From Pseudarthrobacter sulfonivorans (GTDB lineage Bacteria; Actinomycetota; Actinomycetes; Actinomycetales; Micrococcaceae): a stretch of 64,000 nucleotides of DNA. The stretch lies in NCBI RefSeq assembly GCF_014712225.1, contig NZ_JACXBW010000010.1, positions 1 to 64,000 on the forward strand, given 5' to 3'. The notes below the pieces were generated by a model that did no database searches, was not told where the DNA came from, and saw only the letters and a list, made by a program, of their open reading frames with translations. The position numbers were made by a program, and so were the translations under genes. Below are positions 17,434 to 26,968 of the stretch, piece by piece. The number at the start of each line of letters is the position of its first letter. The stretch's first letter is position 1.

Positions 17434-18056
17434 GATAAGTCACGTCCATCCGTGTCGGATACAGGTTGTGCGGACACGAAATTCTCCGCTGGGACGTCGA
17501 CTACTCCATATAGATCGAGTAATAGCGATGGTGTCCGTAGCCAATCGCGGACCGCGGCCGCGAGTTGGCTGTCAGATAGCCCTTTAAACCGCCTGTGTAC
17601 GACCCTGACGGAATCTCGGTATTGATCGGCGTACAGGGCGGTTAGAGAGCTGGCGAAGTCGTTGCCCTTGTCACTGATCCCGTATCCGGCGCCACGCTGC
17701 ACGGCTAATCGGTATGCGACGAGCAGGGCTACGTCGTGTTGCAGCCGCTTTCGACGGTTGGCAAATCTTGATCCAGTCGATGCATAGGACAGTTGACGCT
17801 CATCGAATGCTGCTCGGTGCAACTGTGCTTGCTCAACCGGGTCTTCTGCGCCGAAGATCGCGAACGGATTGGCGGAAAAAAAGTCGTAGTATCCGAGTCG
17901 TTCGAGATCGAGCCCCTTGGCTCCGAGCGGTGCAATTTCGTCCAGTAGGATGACAAGCTGAGCGAGCCGGAACGTGGTGTGATCCTCCGGTGAACTCGCG
18001 GATAGGCGGCCGAAACCGTCACTGTCCGATTGGCCTTGCTCGTGGTCCAGGCTCAT
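17430..18056 (-). CDS. ABC-3C middle component
   Basis: 208 residues, alpha-helical with a winged-helix-like body (HTTFRLAQLVILLDEIAPLGAKGLDLERLGYYDFFSANPF, then LQHDVALLVAYRLAVQRGAGYGISDKGNDF). This resembles middle-component proteins of ABC-3C systems, thought to bridge the ATPase and the effector. It overlaps its neighbours on both sides by 4 bp (ATGA type), which is strong evidence for stoichiometric expression as a complex. The family assignment comes from the helical pattern and the context. Confidence 0.75.
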   Translation of the reverse strand: MSLDHEQGQSDSDGFGRLSASSPEDHTTFRLAQLVILLDEIAPLGAKGLDLERLGYYDFFSANPFAIFGAEDPVEQAQLHRAAFDERQLSYASTGSRFANRRKRLQHDVALLVAYRLAVQRGAGYGISDKGNDFASSLTALYADQYRDSVRVVHRRFKGLSDSQLAAAVRDWLRTPSLLLDLYGVVDVPAENFVSAQPVSDTDGRDLS

Positions 18057-19123
18057 ATCGTTTCCCCGTCAGCTTTTGGCAAAGCCGCTGCTGGCACAAG
18101 CGTTGGGGCACCGTCCAAGTCTGCGGTTACATCGGATCGGTCGATGACATGATCTTTGGCGATATCGTGCCAATCATGCACCCAGCCGGCCCGGCCGTCT
18201 TCGACGATTCTGTGCATGAGGCCGCGCGTATGAACCGGCCGGAGTGGTAGCTCAATCGGTGGCTGGACAGCCCTCGTCTGCTTCATGACGCTGGAGAAAA
18301 GTTTGCGTGCAGACAGTTGGTAGTCGTTAGCGTTTGGCGTAGTATCCGGGTCTGCAACGGCATCTTCCCAGTTGCCGAGCAGTGTTGCGTCAATTTCGCT
18401 AATCGCCGCAAGTTGATCCGGCATCGCCCGTGCGCTGACATCCCGAACTAACATGTCGGCATTGAAGAACGCTTTGCGTTGGGCATCGATAGCACTTACC
18501 CCTGCGACAGACATTTGTTTGACGAACAGGGCACTTTCGTAACTAGGAGTCTCCTCAAGCGATATGGGCGGCGCGGGTTGTGTCACTCCTTCGGCGTTGG
18601 CGGCTGCCCGCGCCTCAATTACCTCTCGGTTGGGTCCGTAAAACTCGGCCCAGACGTCCTTGGCGTCTGGTGACATCAGCTTCCTTCGCAGGCGAGGTGC
18701 GTCCCACAGATCGAATTGCACTCCGTCATGGAGTTTCTTCCACTCTCTAACCTTCATATCCCACCATTTGCGTTCTGGTGCGCTGACCTCGCATGCCACG
18801 CAAAGCGTCCAGGTTTCAACCGTGTAGCCTTCATTCTTCGCATTTTTCATTGCGGATGCGAACGATTCGCGAATCTGCTCTTTCTGGGAGTCCCCAATTT
18901 TGTTGTAGAAGTATTTCGACTGCCAGACCGAGACTGTGCCCACTAGGCTGCCGACGAAAACGTCGATGCCCCAGTCACCAGGGTCGGCTCGAACGTCAGT
19001 AGCTGTAGGGTGCGTGATGCCGACCAACGCGGAAAGCATCCGGTGAAAATCGACCCTGCCTGCGTCGTCGCTGCCGGTCCGCACCGCGTGGATTCGAAAG
19101 TCGATCAGAGAAGGTATCGTCAC
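18053..19123 (-). CDS. ABC-3C effector with restriction-endonuclease-like domain
   Basis: 356 residues from GTG 19123, preceded by GAGGATGC; the longer open frame upstream looks non-coding. The N-terminal domain holds a PD-(D/E)XK-like core: DPGDWGIDVFVGSLVGTVSVWQSKYF, with Asp in the GID turn and the Q-x-K (QSK) strand. The C-terminal 200 residues, rich in helices, are probably the coupling domain for the middle component. Inferred role: nuclease effector of an antiphage or anti-plasmid system. As first gene of the operon it has its promoter within 19124-19600, where I see no convincing -35/-10 pair. Confidence 0.75.
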   Translation of the reverse strand: MTIPSLIDFRIHAVRTGSDDAGRVDFHRMLSALVGITHPTATDVRADPGDWGIDVFVGSLVGTVSVWQSKYFYNKIGDSQKEQIRESFASAMKNAKNEGYTVETWTLCVACEVSAPERKWWDMKVREWKKLHDGVQFDLWDAPRLRRKLMSPDAKDVWAEFYGPNREVIEARAAANAEGVTQPAPPISLEETPSYESALFVKQMSVAGVSAIDAQRKAFFNADMLVRDVSARAMPDQLAAISEIDATLLGNWEDAVADPDTTPNANDYQLSARKLFSSVMKQTRAVQPPIELPLRPVHTRGLMHRIVEDGRAGWVHDWHDIAKDHVIDRSDVTADLDGAPTLVPAAALPKADGETI

Positions 19124-19937
19124 TGCATCCTCATGATTCTTCTGTGCGGGGTCGAGAAGGCAGGTCGGCCTTCGGCATGCACCAGGATGTGAATCGACTG
19201 CACAGCTGTCTTTCCCCCGTCCCCCTATTCCGCTCATCGTATGACATTCCTCGTCCACCTTGATTCCGAAGCTTCGGGCATCAATGCAATATCCACGTTG
19301 CGACGCCGGAGCGAGGCCGCGCAAGCGACGGGGAAACCGTCAATACGCCCTGTTACCGCAGCGCTGGCCCGTCCCCTCCTCGACCACGCATGTTTGCCCG
19401 CACAAGCAAACGAAAGGGAACCAAGTCGTCCGCCGAATCAAAGACGCTGCCGTGGCCATTAGGAGGGTGGCGAAAGCCGCCGCCGCTGTGGTTTGGCTGC
19501 TGGGGAGTGCGCAAGGCCGCCGTATGCGCTATTTAAGTTGCCTACCAGGTGGGATGGTGGCCCGCAGCTTGTCCGACGTTCGAGCTCACTAATTCAAGGG
19601 CGTCGAGCCGCGACTGCCGCGGATATCTGACTCTCTAATATTTCGGGCCACGGAATGGCGGCGGCCTTCGGGACGGAATCCCCTGACGATACGTCTATAA
19701 ACTCACTCGGCCCGTGGGGCACAGTTTGGTTTCGGTCAACGAGGCGTTCCAGCTGTATGAGGTCAGAGCGTCCAAAAGCTGCCCCGATGGGTTGCCTTGT
19801 TCGGTGGCATATGTATTGAAGTCCTAGCGGGCCTGCGTGATTGGAATCAGCGTCAGTCATGTCGCCCCATCCCGCCGCCTCCATGAAGTCGTGAACCCAA
19901 ACCTCTCACGCCCTCGAAGACAACAAATGGAGCCCCG
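19124..19937. other. Gene-poor stretch between ABC-3C operon and transfer genes
   Basis: 814 bases. The rightward frame at 19260-19592 and the leftward frame at 19594-19884 (96 aa) are open but show no domain, no clear ribosome site and no composition typical of the neighbours. The stretch must hold the promoter of the ABC-3C effector and that of the transfer operon beginning at 19938. I cannot support a gene here. Confidence 0.4.
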
Positions 19938-20225
19938 ATGTTGATGGCAGCAGTAGACCCCGGAATCACCCCCAACGCCAGCTTTCCCTTCCTTGAATCG
20001 CTAAAGCAGATCGGCGGCGGCATCTTGGTCGGCGCATTCATAGTGATCGCCATTGTCGCAATCGTCGGCGCGGCGATGTTACTGGCGGGGAAGCTGAGCC
20101 AATCGTCGCGGCTGGCTTCCGGCGGCGGCATGATCCTGCTCTGGACTGGCCCTGTGGCCGCGATCCTGGGTGGCATCAACGGCTACATTCTCTGGTCCCA
20201 GACGGCGTTCAACCTCGGATTCTAG
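19938..20225 (+). CDS. Two-helix membrane protein, VirB2-like
   Basis: 95 residues with a short N-terminus (ASFPFLESLKQIGGGI) and two membrane helices (ILVGAFIVIAIVAIVGAAMLLAG and GGGMILLWTGPVAAILGGINGYI) joined by a short polar turn. Size and topology match the VirB2/TrbC pilin-like proteins at the head of actinobacterial conjugation operons. GGAG lies five bases before ATG 19938. The next gene starts 12 bp after its stop. Pilin-like function is inferred from topology and context. Confidence 0.65.
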   Translation: MLMAAVDPGITPNASFPFLESLKQIGGGILVGAFIVIAIVAIVGAAMLLAGKLSQSSRLASGGGMILLWTGPVAAILGGINGYILWSQTAFNLGF

Positions 20226-20237
20226 GCCCGGCCTGTC

Positions 20238-21641
20238 ATGCCCGTTCAGTGTGATCTGAATGGATGGTGGCCGCCCGGGTGTGGTCTCGTGTCCCAGGCC
20301 AACGACGGTGTTCAAAGTTCCATCACGTCGTTCTTCGCGAACATTTTGCAGAATGTCGCCGCCTGGATCTGGTCGTTCATCACGGGCGCTTTCAGTGTCT
20401 CCAATGTAGATGATTCGCAGTGGACCGCCATCGAAGGACTGACGAATTGGTGGGTCGTAGTCATGCTCACGCCGCTCGTCGTCGTGATGATCCTCCAACT
20501 GCTCTCCGCGCTGATCAGCCAGCAGCCCCGCCGCCTGGTGCGGGCGCTCGCGGGCGGCGCCGCCGCTATCCCCATGGTCGCGGGCGCCGTCTACCTGGTA
20601 CGCCAGCTCACCAAGGTCAGCGATGAGGCGTCGACGGCGCTGCTCGGCTCCCTGGGTACGGACCCCTACGTGCTGTTCATGCGGCTCTTCGGCTTCGAGA
20701 AAGCTCCCGCCGGCTCTGGCCGGGAGTGGAACGTCGTGGCACTGGCTCCCGGGTCCACTGGCGGCGCAGCTGGGGCGGTCGTCGTCACCGCCTTGGCCGT
20801 CATCGTGGTCTGGGCCCTGGCCTTCATCCTGATGTGCTCTATGATCTTCCGGTCGTTCGCGCTCATCGTGCTGGCCGCCGTCGCCCCGGTGGCGCTGATG
20901 CTCATGCCGTGGGAGAAGACGAAATCATTGACGCGCCGGTGGACAGAGGTCGTGGTCGCCCTACTCTTGGCCAAACCGCTGGCCGCGACAGTGCTCGCGG
21001 TGGCCATCAAACTCTTTGCCGAGTCGAAGTCGTTCGCCGGTTTGGCCGCGGGGACCGTCGGGATGGCTCTGGCGTGCGCCGCGCCCATGATGGCACTGCG
21101 CCTGGTGAGCTTTGCCGGTGGCGAGCTGGCGGCAGCCGCCCAGACCGCAGGTGGCGGCCACGTGCTTTCCCGGAGCTCTGGCTTCGCTGCCCGGCAGATC
21201 AGCCGGCAGACGGGAGGCCGCTTCACGCTCGCTGCGTTGGCCAGCCGCTCAGCCATGAACCGCCCCATCCAGTCCAGCAGGCCGGTATTCCCCACCAGGA
21301 CGCTGCCGCCCCGTGTACCGCTGCCCGGGATCGGGACAGGCCCGGCGCCGTCGCATACTTCCGGCGGTGGAGGCACCGCTGTGATGCTCGACGCCGGGCC
21401 GTCGCCTTCCGAAACCATGCCGCCGCATGCGCATGCGCAGGAGCACGAGACAACGGGACCGAAGGCGCGCACGTCGCCAAGCGGACTGACGCCCGGCGCG
21501 AACCTCGAGCCCGCGCGGCCGCCGTCGACCCCGTCCGCACCTGATCCCGGCGCCGTTCCTGCAGCGGCGCCGCCAGTGCGGCCGCTGAAGCCGCGGCATC
21601 CTATCGTCCAGCCACCCAAGGATGGTGATTCCCGTGTCTGA
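20238..21641 (+). CDS. VirB6/TrbL-like polytopic transfer protein
   Basis: 467 residues. After a short extracytoplasmic N-terminus there are six or so membrane helices between about residues 70 and 300 (for example WWVVVMLTPLVVVMILQLL, VVVTALAVIVVWALAFILM, FALIVLAAVAPVALMLM), including the WEKTKSLTRRWTEVVVALLLAKPLAATVL region that resembles TrbL/VirB6 proteins. The last 150 residues are a Pro/Ala/His-rich, probably disordered cytoplasmic tail. It should form the inner-membrane channel of the T4SS. Its end overlaps the SCO6880 gene. Confidence 0.75.
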   Translation: MPVQCDLNGWWPPGCGLVSQANDGVQSSITSFFANILQNVAAWIWSFITGAFSVSNVDDSQWTAIEGLTNWWVVVMLTPLVVVMILQLLSALISQQPRRLVRALAGGAAAIPMVAGAVYLVRQLTKVSDEASTALLGSLGTDPYVLFMRLFGFEKAPAGSGREWNVVALAPGSTGGAAGAVVVTALAVIVVWALAFILMCSMIFRSFALIVLAAVAPVALMLMPWEKTKSLTRRWTEVVVALLLAKPLAATVLAVAIKLFAESKSFAGLAAGTVGMALACAAPMMALRLVSFAGGELAAAAQTAGGGHVLSRSSGFAARQISRQTGGRFTLAALASRSAMNRPIQSSRPVFPTRTLPPRVPLPGIGTGPAPSHTSGGGGTAVMLDAGPSPSETMPPHAHAQEHETTGPKARTSPSGLTPGANLEPARPPSTPSAPDPGAVPAAAPPVRPLKPRHPIVQPPKDGDSRV

Positions 21642-23115
21642 GAACTCCCGGGCCCTCGAAGCCGTCAAATTTCCTAGGTATGAGCGACGCGGCTTGTTCA
21701 TGGGTCTGAAGTGGTACCAATTGCTCTTCCTCGCTGGCGGTGTCCTGGTGGCCAGCGCGGCATCGGCGGTCAGCGGCCCTGCCGGCCTTTTCGCCTCGGG
21801 ACCGATGTGGCTGACGCTGCTACTCCTCGGGTTACTGCAGTACTCACGGATTCCCTACCCGGTCTGGGCCAGCCACGCTGTCCTGTTCTTCGTCAGGCTA
21901 GCCACGAAACAGACCCGCTTTCTCGTGAGGCCTGAATGGGCTGCCCTGGCCGGGCGGCTGGCGCTGCCCGGCGGATTGGGGAACCTGGAGGTGCGCCGGA
22001 CGTCCAGCGGCGAGGCGTTCATCGTGGACGCCCGCGGCAGGGAAGCCATCGCCGTGTTGCGGTGCAGCACAAGATCATTCGCCCTGTTGGACTCTGACGA
22101 CAAGGCGTGGGCTGTGCAGTCATGGTCTCGAGTGCAGGCAGGTTTGGCTCAGCGCAGCAGCGTTGCGAGAATCGCAGTGCAGGATTACACGGTCCCGTAT
22201 CCCTCGTCAGCTCTGCGCGACTTCTATGACCGGACAGTCACGAACGCGGACCGCGATGGGGAACTCACCTGGGGACAGCGAGCCTACGAGGACCTGATCT
22301 CCGCAGCCGGCTCGGCGATGAGCCATGACCTCTTGCTCACCCTTGTTGTGGACACCGCCAAGGCCCGACGCCGTATCAGAGAGAGCGGCGGGGGACTGGT
22401 CGGCGTCGAACGTGTCCTGCGGCTGGAAGTCGAGGCCATGACCACCGCGCTGGGCACTCACAATGTCAGGGTGGAGGAGTGGCTTCCCGAGGCGGGCATC
22501 CTCGGGGTCATCCGTGGTGCCTTCGATCCCTCCGCTGTTACGGACGCCGTTTCGGCGCCTGACCACCAGAACGACGGCGACCCCAAGGTTCAGAGCCTCC
22601 CGGCGGGACCCATGGCAGTCGAGGAGCACTGGACCTACCTGCGCACGGACACGGGCTTTCATCAAACCTTCTGGATCGCCGAGTGGCCCAGGCAGAAAGT
22701 CTTCCCTGGATTCTTGCATCCGCTGATCTATGTCGGCGATTTCCGCCACACGGTGACCGAGGTGATCCGGGCTGTGCCCACAACTGAGGCACTGCGGGAC
22801 ATCCGATCCGCCCAGGAAGCCCACGAAACCCGGCGACGCATCAACACGCGCTTCGACAGGCCGCTCACGCGTGAGCAACGCGCCGAGGAGGAGGAAGTGG
22901 CCCAGCGGGAGGAAGAGATCGTCGCAGGTCACGGCGACGTCCGGCCTGCCGCCTATGTGACCATTACGGCGGTCACGTTCGAAGACTTGGCCAGGCACAG
23001 GCAGGAACTGGAGTCGGCTGCGGCTGGCGCGTTCGTGGAACTGCGCCTACTAGCCGGGCAGCAGTGGGCCGCGTTCGTCGCCGGGGCGCTTCCGTTCGGG
23101 AGGGGGCTCCGATGA
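21634..23115 (+). CDS. SCO6880-family transfer protein
   Basis: About 493 residues from GTG 21634 (ATG 21622 is an in-frame alternative). It starts with a PrgI-like pair of membrane helices (YQLLFLAGGVLVASAASAVSG and MWLTLLLLGLLQYSRIP) and continues as a soluble domain resembling the N-terminal part of VirB4 proteins (VLRCSTRSFALLDSDDKAWAVQSW, EEHWTYLRTDTGFHQTFWIAEWP). This is the SCO6880 family of actinobacterial conjugative elements, a VirB3/VirB4-N fusion in effect. The ATPase half is encoded by the next gene, whose ATG overlaps this stop. Confidence 0.85.
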   Translation: MSENSRALEAVKFPRYERRGLFMGLKWYQLLFLAGGVLVASAASAVSGPAGLFASGPMWLTLLLLGLLQYSRIPYPVWASHAVLFFVRLATKQTRFLVRPEWAALAGRLALPGGLGNLEVRRTSSGEAFIVDARGREAIAVLRCSTRSFALLDSDDKAWAVQSWSRVQAGLAQRSSVARIAVQDYTVPYPSSALRDFYDRTVTNADRDGELTWGQRAYEDLISAAGSAMSHDLLLTLVVDTAKARRRIRESGGGLVGVERVLRLEVEAMTTALGTHNVRVEEWLPEAGILGVIRGAFDPSAVTDAVSAPDHQNDGDPKVQSLPAGPMAVEEHWTYLRTDTGFHQTFWIAEWPRQKVFPGFLHPLIYVGDFRHTVTEVIRAVPTTEALRDIRSAQEAHETRRRINTRFDRPLTREQRAEEEEVAQREEEIVAGHGDVRPAAYVTITAVTFEDLARHRQELESAAAGAFVELRLLAGQQWAAFVAGALPFGRGLR

Positions 23116-24569
23116 CACGGGCACGTCAATCGGTTCAGTTCGTGCCGGCCGGTGGGAGCCGACAGGAGCGGAAGGAACGACGCCGGCGCTCGGCTGCCGT
23201 GGACGGCCAACCGTGGGAGGGTGCGCTCCACGCCTTGGGAGAGAGGGCAGTTTCTGCACTAGACAGGAACGAACTCGGCGACTGGGGGAGCCGCGAACCG
23301 AACTCCCTGCGCGGTCCGCACCGTCTGCGCCCGGCACCGCACCGGGCGTCCACCATGACCTTCGCCGCTGCTTACCCCTTCATTACCGAATCCGGCCTGG
23401 GCCACGAGGGAACCTACATTGGCACGGACGTGTTCGGCTCTGGGGCCTTTGCCTATGATCCGTGGATTCTCTATGACAAGGGCGCCATCAGCGGTCCGTC
23501 GATCGTCGTCATCGGCACCGTGGGGACCGGGAAGTCCATGTGCGGAAAGTCCTTGGTGGCTCGGTCGATCACGCTGGGGCGGAAGGCCGCCGTCGCTTCT
23601 GACCCCAAGGGCGAGTGGGTCGCCGTCGCCAATGCCGTGGGCGGCAAGGTCATTTCCGTTGGCCCTGGCCGGGCAGCCAGGGTCAACCCACTGGACGCGG
23701 GACCACGCTCCAGCGCACTGAGCGAGGCGCAATGGCAGGCCGTGGTCCGGCAACGCCGCCGCTACCTGCTGGTGGCCCTAGTCTCTCTGATGCGGCAAGG
23801 GATGCCGCTAAGCCCCGTCGAACACACAGCCCTGGACATGGCTCTCATGGAGACCGTTGCTGAGAACTCGAATCCCACGTTGCCCATGGTGCTGGACCAT
23901 CTGCTGAACCCGTCCAAGGAAACGATCGGGCTGGTCGGCAAGGATGGGGGACAGGCCGTCAGCCACTCGCTGCGGAGGACAGTGTCCGGTGACTTGGAAG
24001 GGATGTTTGACGCTCCTTCCACCGTTTCGTTCGATGCCGACGCGCCCATGATGGTGATGGACACCTCCGCGCTGATCGGCGCCTCGGAGCAGGCGCTATC
24101 GCTTGCGGCGGCGTGTGGCGCCACGTGGCTCGAGGCAGCAGTCACCAATCCCGACGGCGGCAAACGGCTGGTGGTCTACGACGAAGGCTGGCGAATGCTG
24201 GCAGACCCGTACATGCTCGCCAAGATGAGCGAGCAGTGGCGGCTTGCCCGTACCTACGGCATCGCCAATCTGCTGATCATGCACAAGGTCGCTGACCTCA
24301 ACGAAATTGGCGACAGCACGAGCGGCCATCGCCAAAAGGCCCTTGGCCTGCTCACCGAAGCCGACACCCGGATCATTTACCGGCAAAAGCACGACGCCAT
24401 GCGCCTGACCAAAGAAGCCCTCGGGCTGACGGAAGCTGAGTGCGAGCACGTGGAGAACCTTCCCAAAGGCGTCGGACTCTGGAAAGTCGGAAACCGCTCA
24501 TTCATCGTGGCCAACCGGGTTACCACCGATGAGTTGGCAGTCTTCGGCACCGACGACCGGATGATCTGA
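23112..24569 (+). CDS. VirB4-like conjugation ATPase
   Basis: 485 residues from ATG 23112, which overlaps the SCO6880 stop (ATGA). Walker A is VIGTVGTGKSMCGKSLV (about residue 140) and Walker B is RLVVYDEGWRML (about residue 355). LMHKVADLNEIGD and the terminal SFIVANRVTTDELAVFGTD match VirB4/TraE ATPases. It powers T4SS assembly and substrate passage. It lacks the usual VirB4 N-terminal domain, which the SCO6880 protein supplies. Confidence 0.88.
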   Translation: MTRARQSVQFVPAGGSRQERKERRRRSAAVDGQPWEGALHALGERAVSALDRNELGDWGSREPNSLRGPHRLRPAPHRASTMTFAAAYPFITESGLGHEGTYIGTDVFGSGAFAYDPWILYDKGAISGPSIVVIGTVGTGKSMCGKSLVARSITLGRKAAVASDPKGEWVAVANAVGGKVISVGPGRAARVNPLDAGPRSSALSEAQWQAVVRQRRRYLLVALVSLMRQGMPLSPVEHTALDMALMETVAENSNPTLPMVLDHLLNPSKETIGLVGKDGGQAVSHSLRRTVSGDLEGMFDAPSTVSFDADAPMMVMDTSALIGASEQALSLAAACGATWLEAAVTNPDGGKRLVVYDEGWRMLADPYMLAKMSEQWRLARTYGIANLLIMHKVADLNEIGDSTSGHRQKALGLLTEADTRIIYRQKHDAMRLTKEALGLTEAECEHVENLPKGVGLWKVGNRSFIVANRVTTDELAVFGTDDRMI

Positions 24570-24577
24570 GGCCGGGC

Positions 24578-26386
24578 ATGAACCGGCGGAATACTGACAA
24601 CCCCTTGGTTACGGCCGGGCTGACGGCCGCGGCCGGCTATGTCAGTCTGTGTTTCCTTGTTCAAGCAGCCGCCCAAATCCTGACGCTCTGGCGGTGCGGC
24701 GACAGCCCGCCGTCACCCTTCAACCCGGGAGCCGCCGTCGGACTCCTCGTCGGCAGGATCGACTGGATCGTTCGGCAGCCACCGGGATGCGACGTCGGCG
24801 CCGGCAGCGTGGGGTGGGTGGTCGGCCCTGTGTTGATTCTGGTCGCGGCGCTCGCCGTCGGCTGTTATCTGCTGTGGAGGCGGTGGAAGCAGTCAGGTGC
24901 GTGGCTGCGCCAGGACATCCTGAAGCGTGAGGGGATCGCCCAGCGCGCCGAAATCCTCCACGATTTCGGCGCCCGAGCCGTCCGGAGGCGAGGCAAATTC
25001 ACTAGGCCAGGCTTGGTGAGACCCCGGATTCAGGACGTTGCGTGGACCCTGGGCCGTTCGCGCGGGGTCACGATCCATGTCTCCACGGAGGAGTCGATGG
25101 TCATTCAGGGAGCTCCGCGCTCGGGTAAGGGCCTCTACGTAGTCATCAATGCCATCCTCGATGCGCCGGGCGCAGTGGTTACGACCTCCACCCGGGCTGA
25201 CAACCTTGTGGTCACCATGACGGCACGTGCCAGCGGCGCTAGACCCGTCACCGTATTCGACCCGCAGGGCATGTCCGGGCTCCCGTCAACGCTTCGCTGG
25301 TCTCCGGTGAGAGGCTGCCAGGACCCAGACATCGCAACCCGCCGGGCCCTCGTCATCACCGCCGACACGGAGATGAAAGGTGAGAATGCCGCCTGGCAAA
25401 AGCGCTCGGTGATCATTCTGCAATGCCTCCTGCACGCTGCAGCGTTGTCCGGGGATGGCGTCCGCGCCTTTCGACGCTGGTCATCGAGCCCCGTATTGGC
25501 ACGCGAGGCCCTGGAGGTGCTCAGCCGGCCCGGCGCTGCACTGGGATGGCAGGCCGATCTGATGGGAATCCTCGAGGACGATCCCAGGAACACGTCCAAC
25601 TCGTGGATTGGGGTCTCGGCCGCCGTCGCGCCGCTGTCATCCCCACGAGTGCTTGCCGCCCTGGACCCCGAGGATGAGACGGTGGAGTTCGACCCAAAAG
25701 CGTTCATCCGCGACCGCGGCACGCTTTACCTGATCGGCACCCGCGCCGGAGCAGCCGCAGCTGGGCCTTACCTCTCGGCACTGATCGACGACATAGACAA
25801 TGCCGCCCGCGAGATGGCCTTCGTCGCACCCGGAGGGCGGCTGGATCCACCGTTGTCGCTGATCCTGGACGAGATTGCCAACCTGGCCCCGTGGCCAGGG
25901 CTACCCATCGCACTCTCTGACGGTGGTGGCATCGGCATCTCCACCTTGGTGGTCTTGCAGTCGCTGTCCCAAGCACGGACGGGTTGGTCCATCGATGAGG
26001 CCGCAACCATCTGGGATTCGGCCATCATCAAGGTGATTTTCGGCGGGGGTTCCGACGAACGCGATCTTCGGTCGCTGGCCGGCCTCCTGGGAGAACGGAG
26101 CCTGACCCTGAACACCCGTTCCTGGTCCGCGCAAGGCCGCCAGGACGGCGAACAGATCAGGGAGAGCCCAGTCCTGCCACTGCATGAAATCAGGCGCCTA
26201 CCGGCTGGCACAGCCCTCATGCTGGGGCGCCGAACCCGCCCCATCCTCCTGGATCTGCGCGAATGGCACAAGCGAAAAGATGCGGCCGAACTCGGGCGCT
26301 CAAAGCTCGAGCTCGAACGGGCCTTGGCCGATGGCCACCGTTCGCGGCAGCAAGCAACGGAGGAGGTGAGCGATGGTCAGCCGTGA
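24578..26386 (+). CDS. Type IV coupling protein, VirD4/TraG family
   Basis: 602 residues. Two membrane helices lie near the N-terminus (VTAGLTAAAGYVSLCFLVQAAAQIL and VGWVVGPVLILVAALAVGCYLLW). The RecA-like motor has Walker A VIQGAPRSGKGLYVV (about residue 180) and Walker B LSLILDEIANLAPW (about 427), plus LVVLQSLSQARTGW. It brings the relaxase-DNA complex to the T4SS channel. It follows the VirB4 gene by 8 bp, and its last 14 bp overlap the DUF4913 gene. Confidence 0.92.
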   Translation: MNRRNTDNPLVTAGLTAAAGYVSLCFLVQAAAQILTLWRCGDSPPSPFNPGAAVGLLVGRIDWIVRQPPGCDVGAGSVGWVVGPVLILVAALAVGCYLLWRRWKQSGAWLRQDILKREGIAQRAEILHDFGARAVRRRGKFTRPGLVRPRIQDVAWTLGRSRGVTIHVSTEESMVIQGAPRSGKGLYVVINAILDAPGAVVTTSTRADNLVVTMTARASGARPVTVFDPQGMSGLPSTLRWSPVRGCQDPDIATRRALVITADTEMKGENAAWQKRSVIILQCLLHAAALSGDGVRAFRRWSSSPVLAREALEVLSRPGAALGWQADLMGILEDDPRNTSNSWIGVSAAVAPLSSPRVLAALDPEDETVEFDPKAFIRDRGTLYLIGTRAGAAAAGPYLSALIDDIDNAAREMAFVAPGGRLDPPLSLILDEIANLAPWPGLPIALSDGGGIGISTLVVLQSLSQARTGWSIDEAATIWDSAIIKVIFGGGSDERDLRSLAGLLGERSLTLNTRSWSAQGRQDGEQIRESPVLPLHEIRRLPAGTALMLGRRTRPILLDLREWHKRKDAAELGRSKLELERALADGHRSRQQATEEVSDGQP

Positions 26387-26882
26387 CGAGGTTGAACGGT
26401 TTGAAATCCCGTCGGCCGGAGCGGACGACGACGACTTGACCGCTGAGCTTTTCCGATCTGCATTCCGGCAAGCGGCCCGGGTAACGGGCGTGACATATCG
26501 CTGGCGGGAATTGACCGACGCCCAGGCTGGGAGTGTGTGGAGCGCCCTGGCTAACTGGGTCAGGTGGTTTGTGGCCACGTACCAGCTTACGACGTCGGTG
26601 GTCCCGGATTGCTGGTGGCGGCACTCGGAGATTGTGGCCGAGCTTTATGCGCTGCAGCGGGCTGAATTGGCGTCCTACGCGAGTGATGATCCGGGATTTG
26701 GGCCGCTGGCCTTTCACGAACGGCTGCCACACGCCGTCGAACGCCTGCGGATGCACACCCGGACTGCCGGCTGCGTCGGCCTGCAGGCGCACAAGGAACC
26801 GGTGGTGAGAATCCTGCGGCTCGATGACGCGGGCTTCGTTAGGTGGCAGGCGGCTACCCATCAGCTTGCGGACGAATTCTGA
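26373..26882 (+). CDS. DUF4913 domain protein
   Basis: 169 residues. The central block VWSALANWVRWFVATYQLTTSVVPDCWWRHSEIVAELYALQRAELASY is the Trp-rich core of DUF4913, found almost only next to actinobacterial coupling proteins. The start ATG 26373 follows GGAGG. The function is unknown; the fixed position after VirD4 suggests a role with the coupling protein or relaxosome. Confidence 0.8.
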   Translation: MVSRDEVERFEIPSAGADDDDLTAELFRSAFRQAARVTGVTYRWRELTDAQAGSVWSALANWVRWFVATYQLTTSVVPDCWWRHSEIVAELYALQRAELASYASDDPGFGPLAFHERLPHAVERLRMHTRTAGCVGLQAHKEPVVRILRLDDAGFVRWQAATHQLADEF

Positions 26883-26968
26883 GGTCATGCAGTTTGACGC
26901 GTGCAGGACATGAATGGGTATCCGCAGGGTAGTTCCGGCGGTACCCGGAAGTATGGAGGGCGGCTGTC

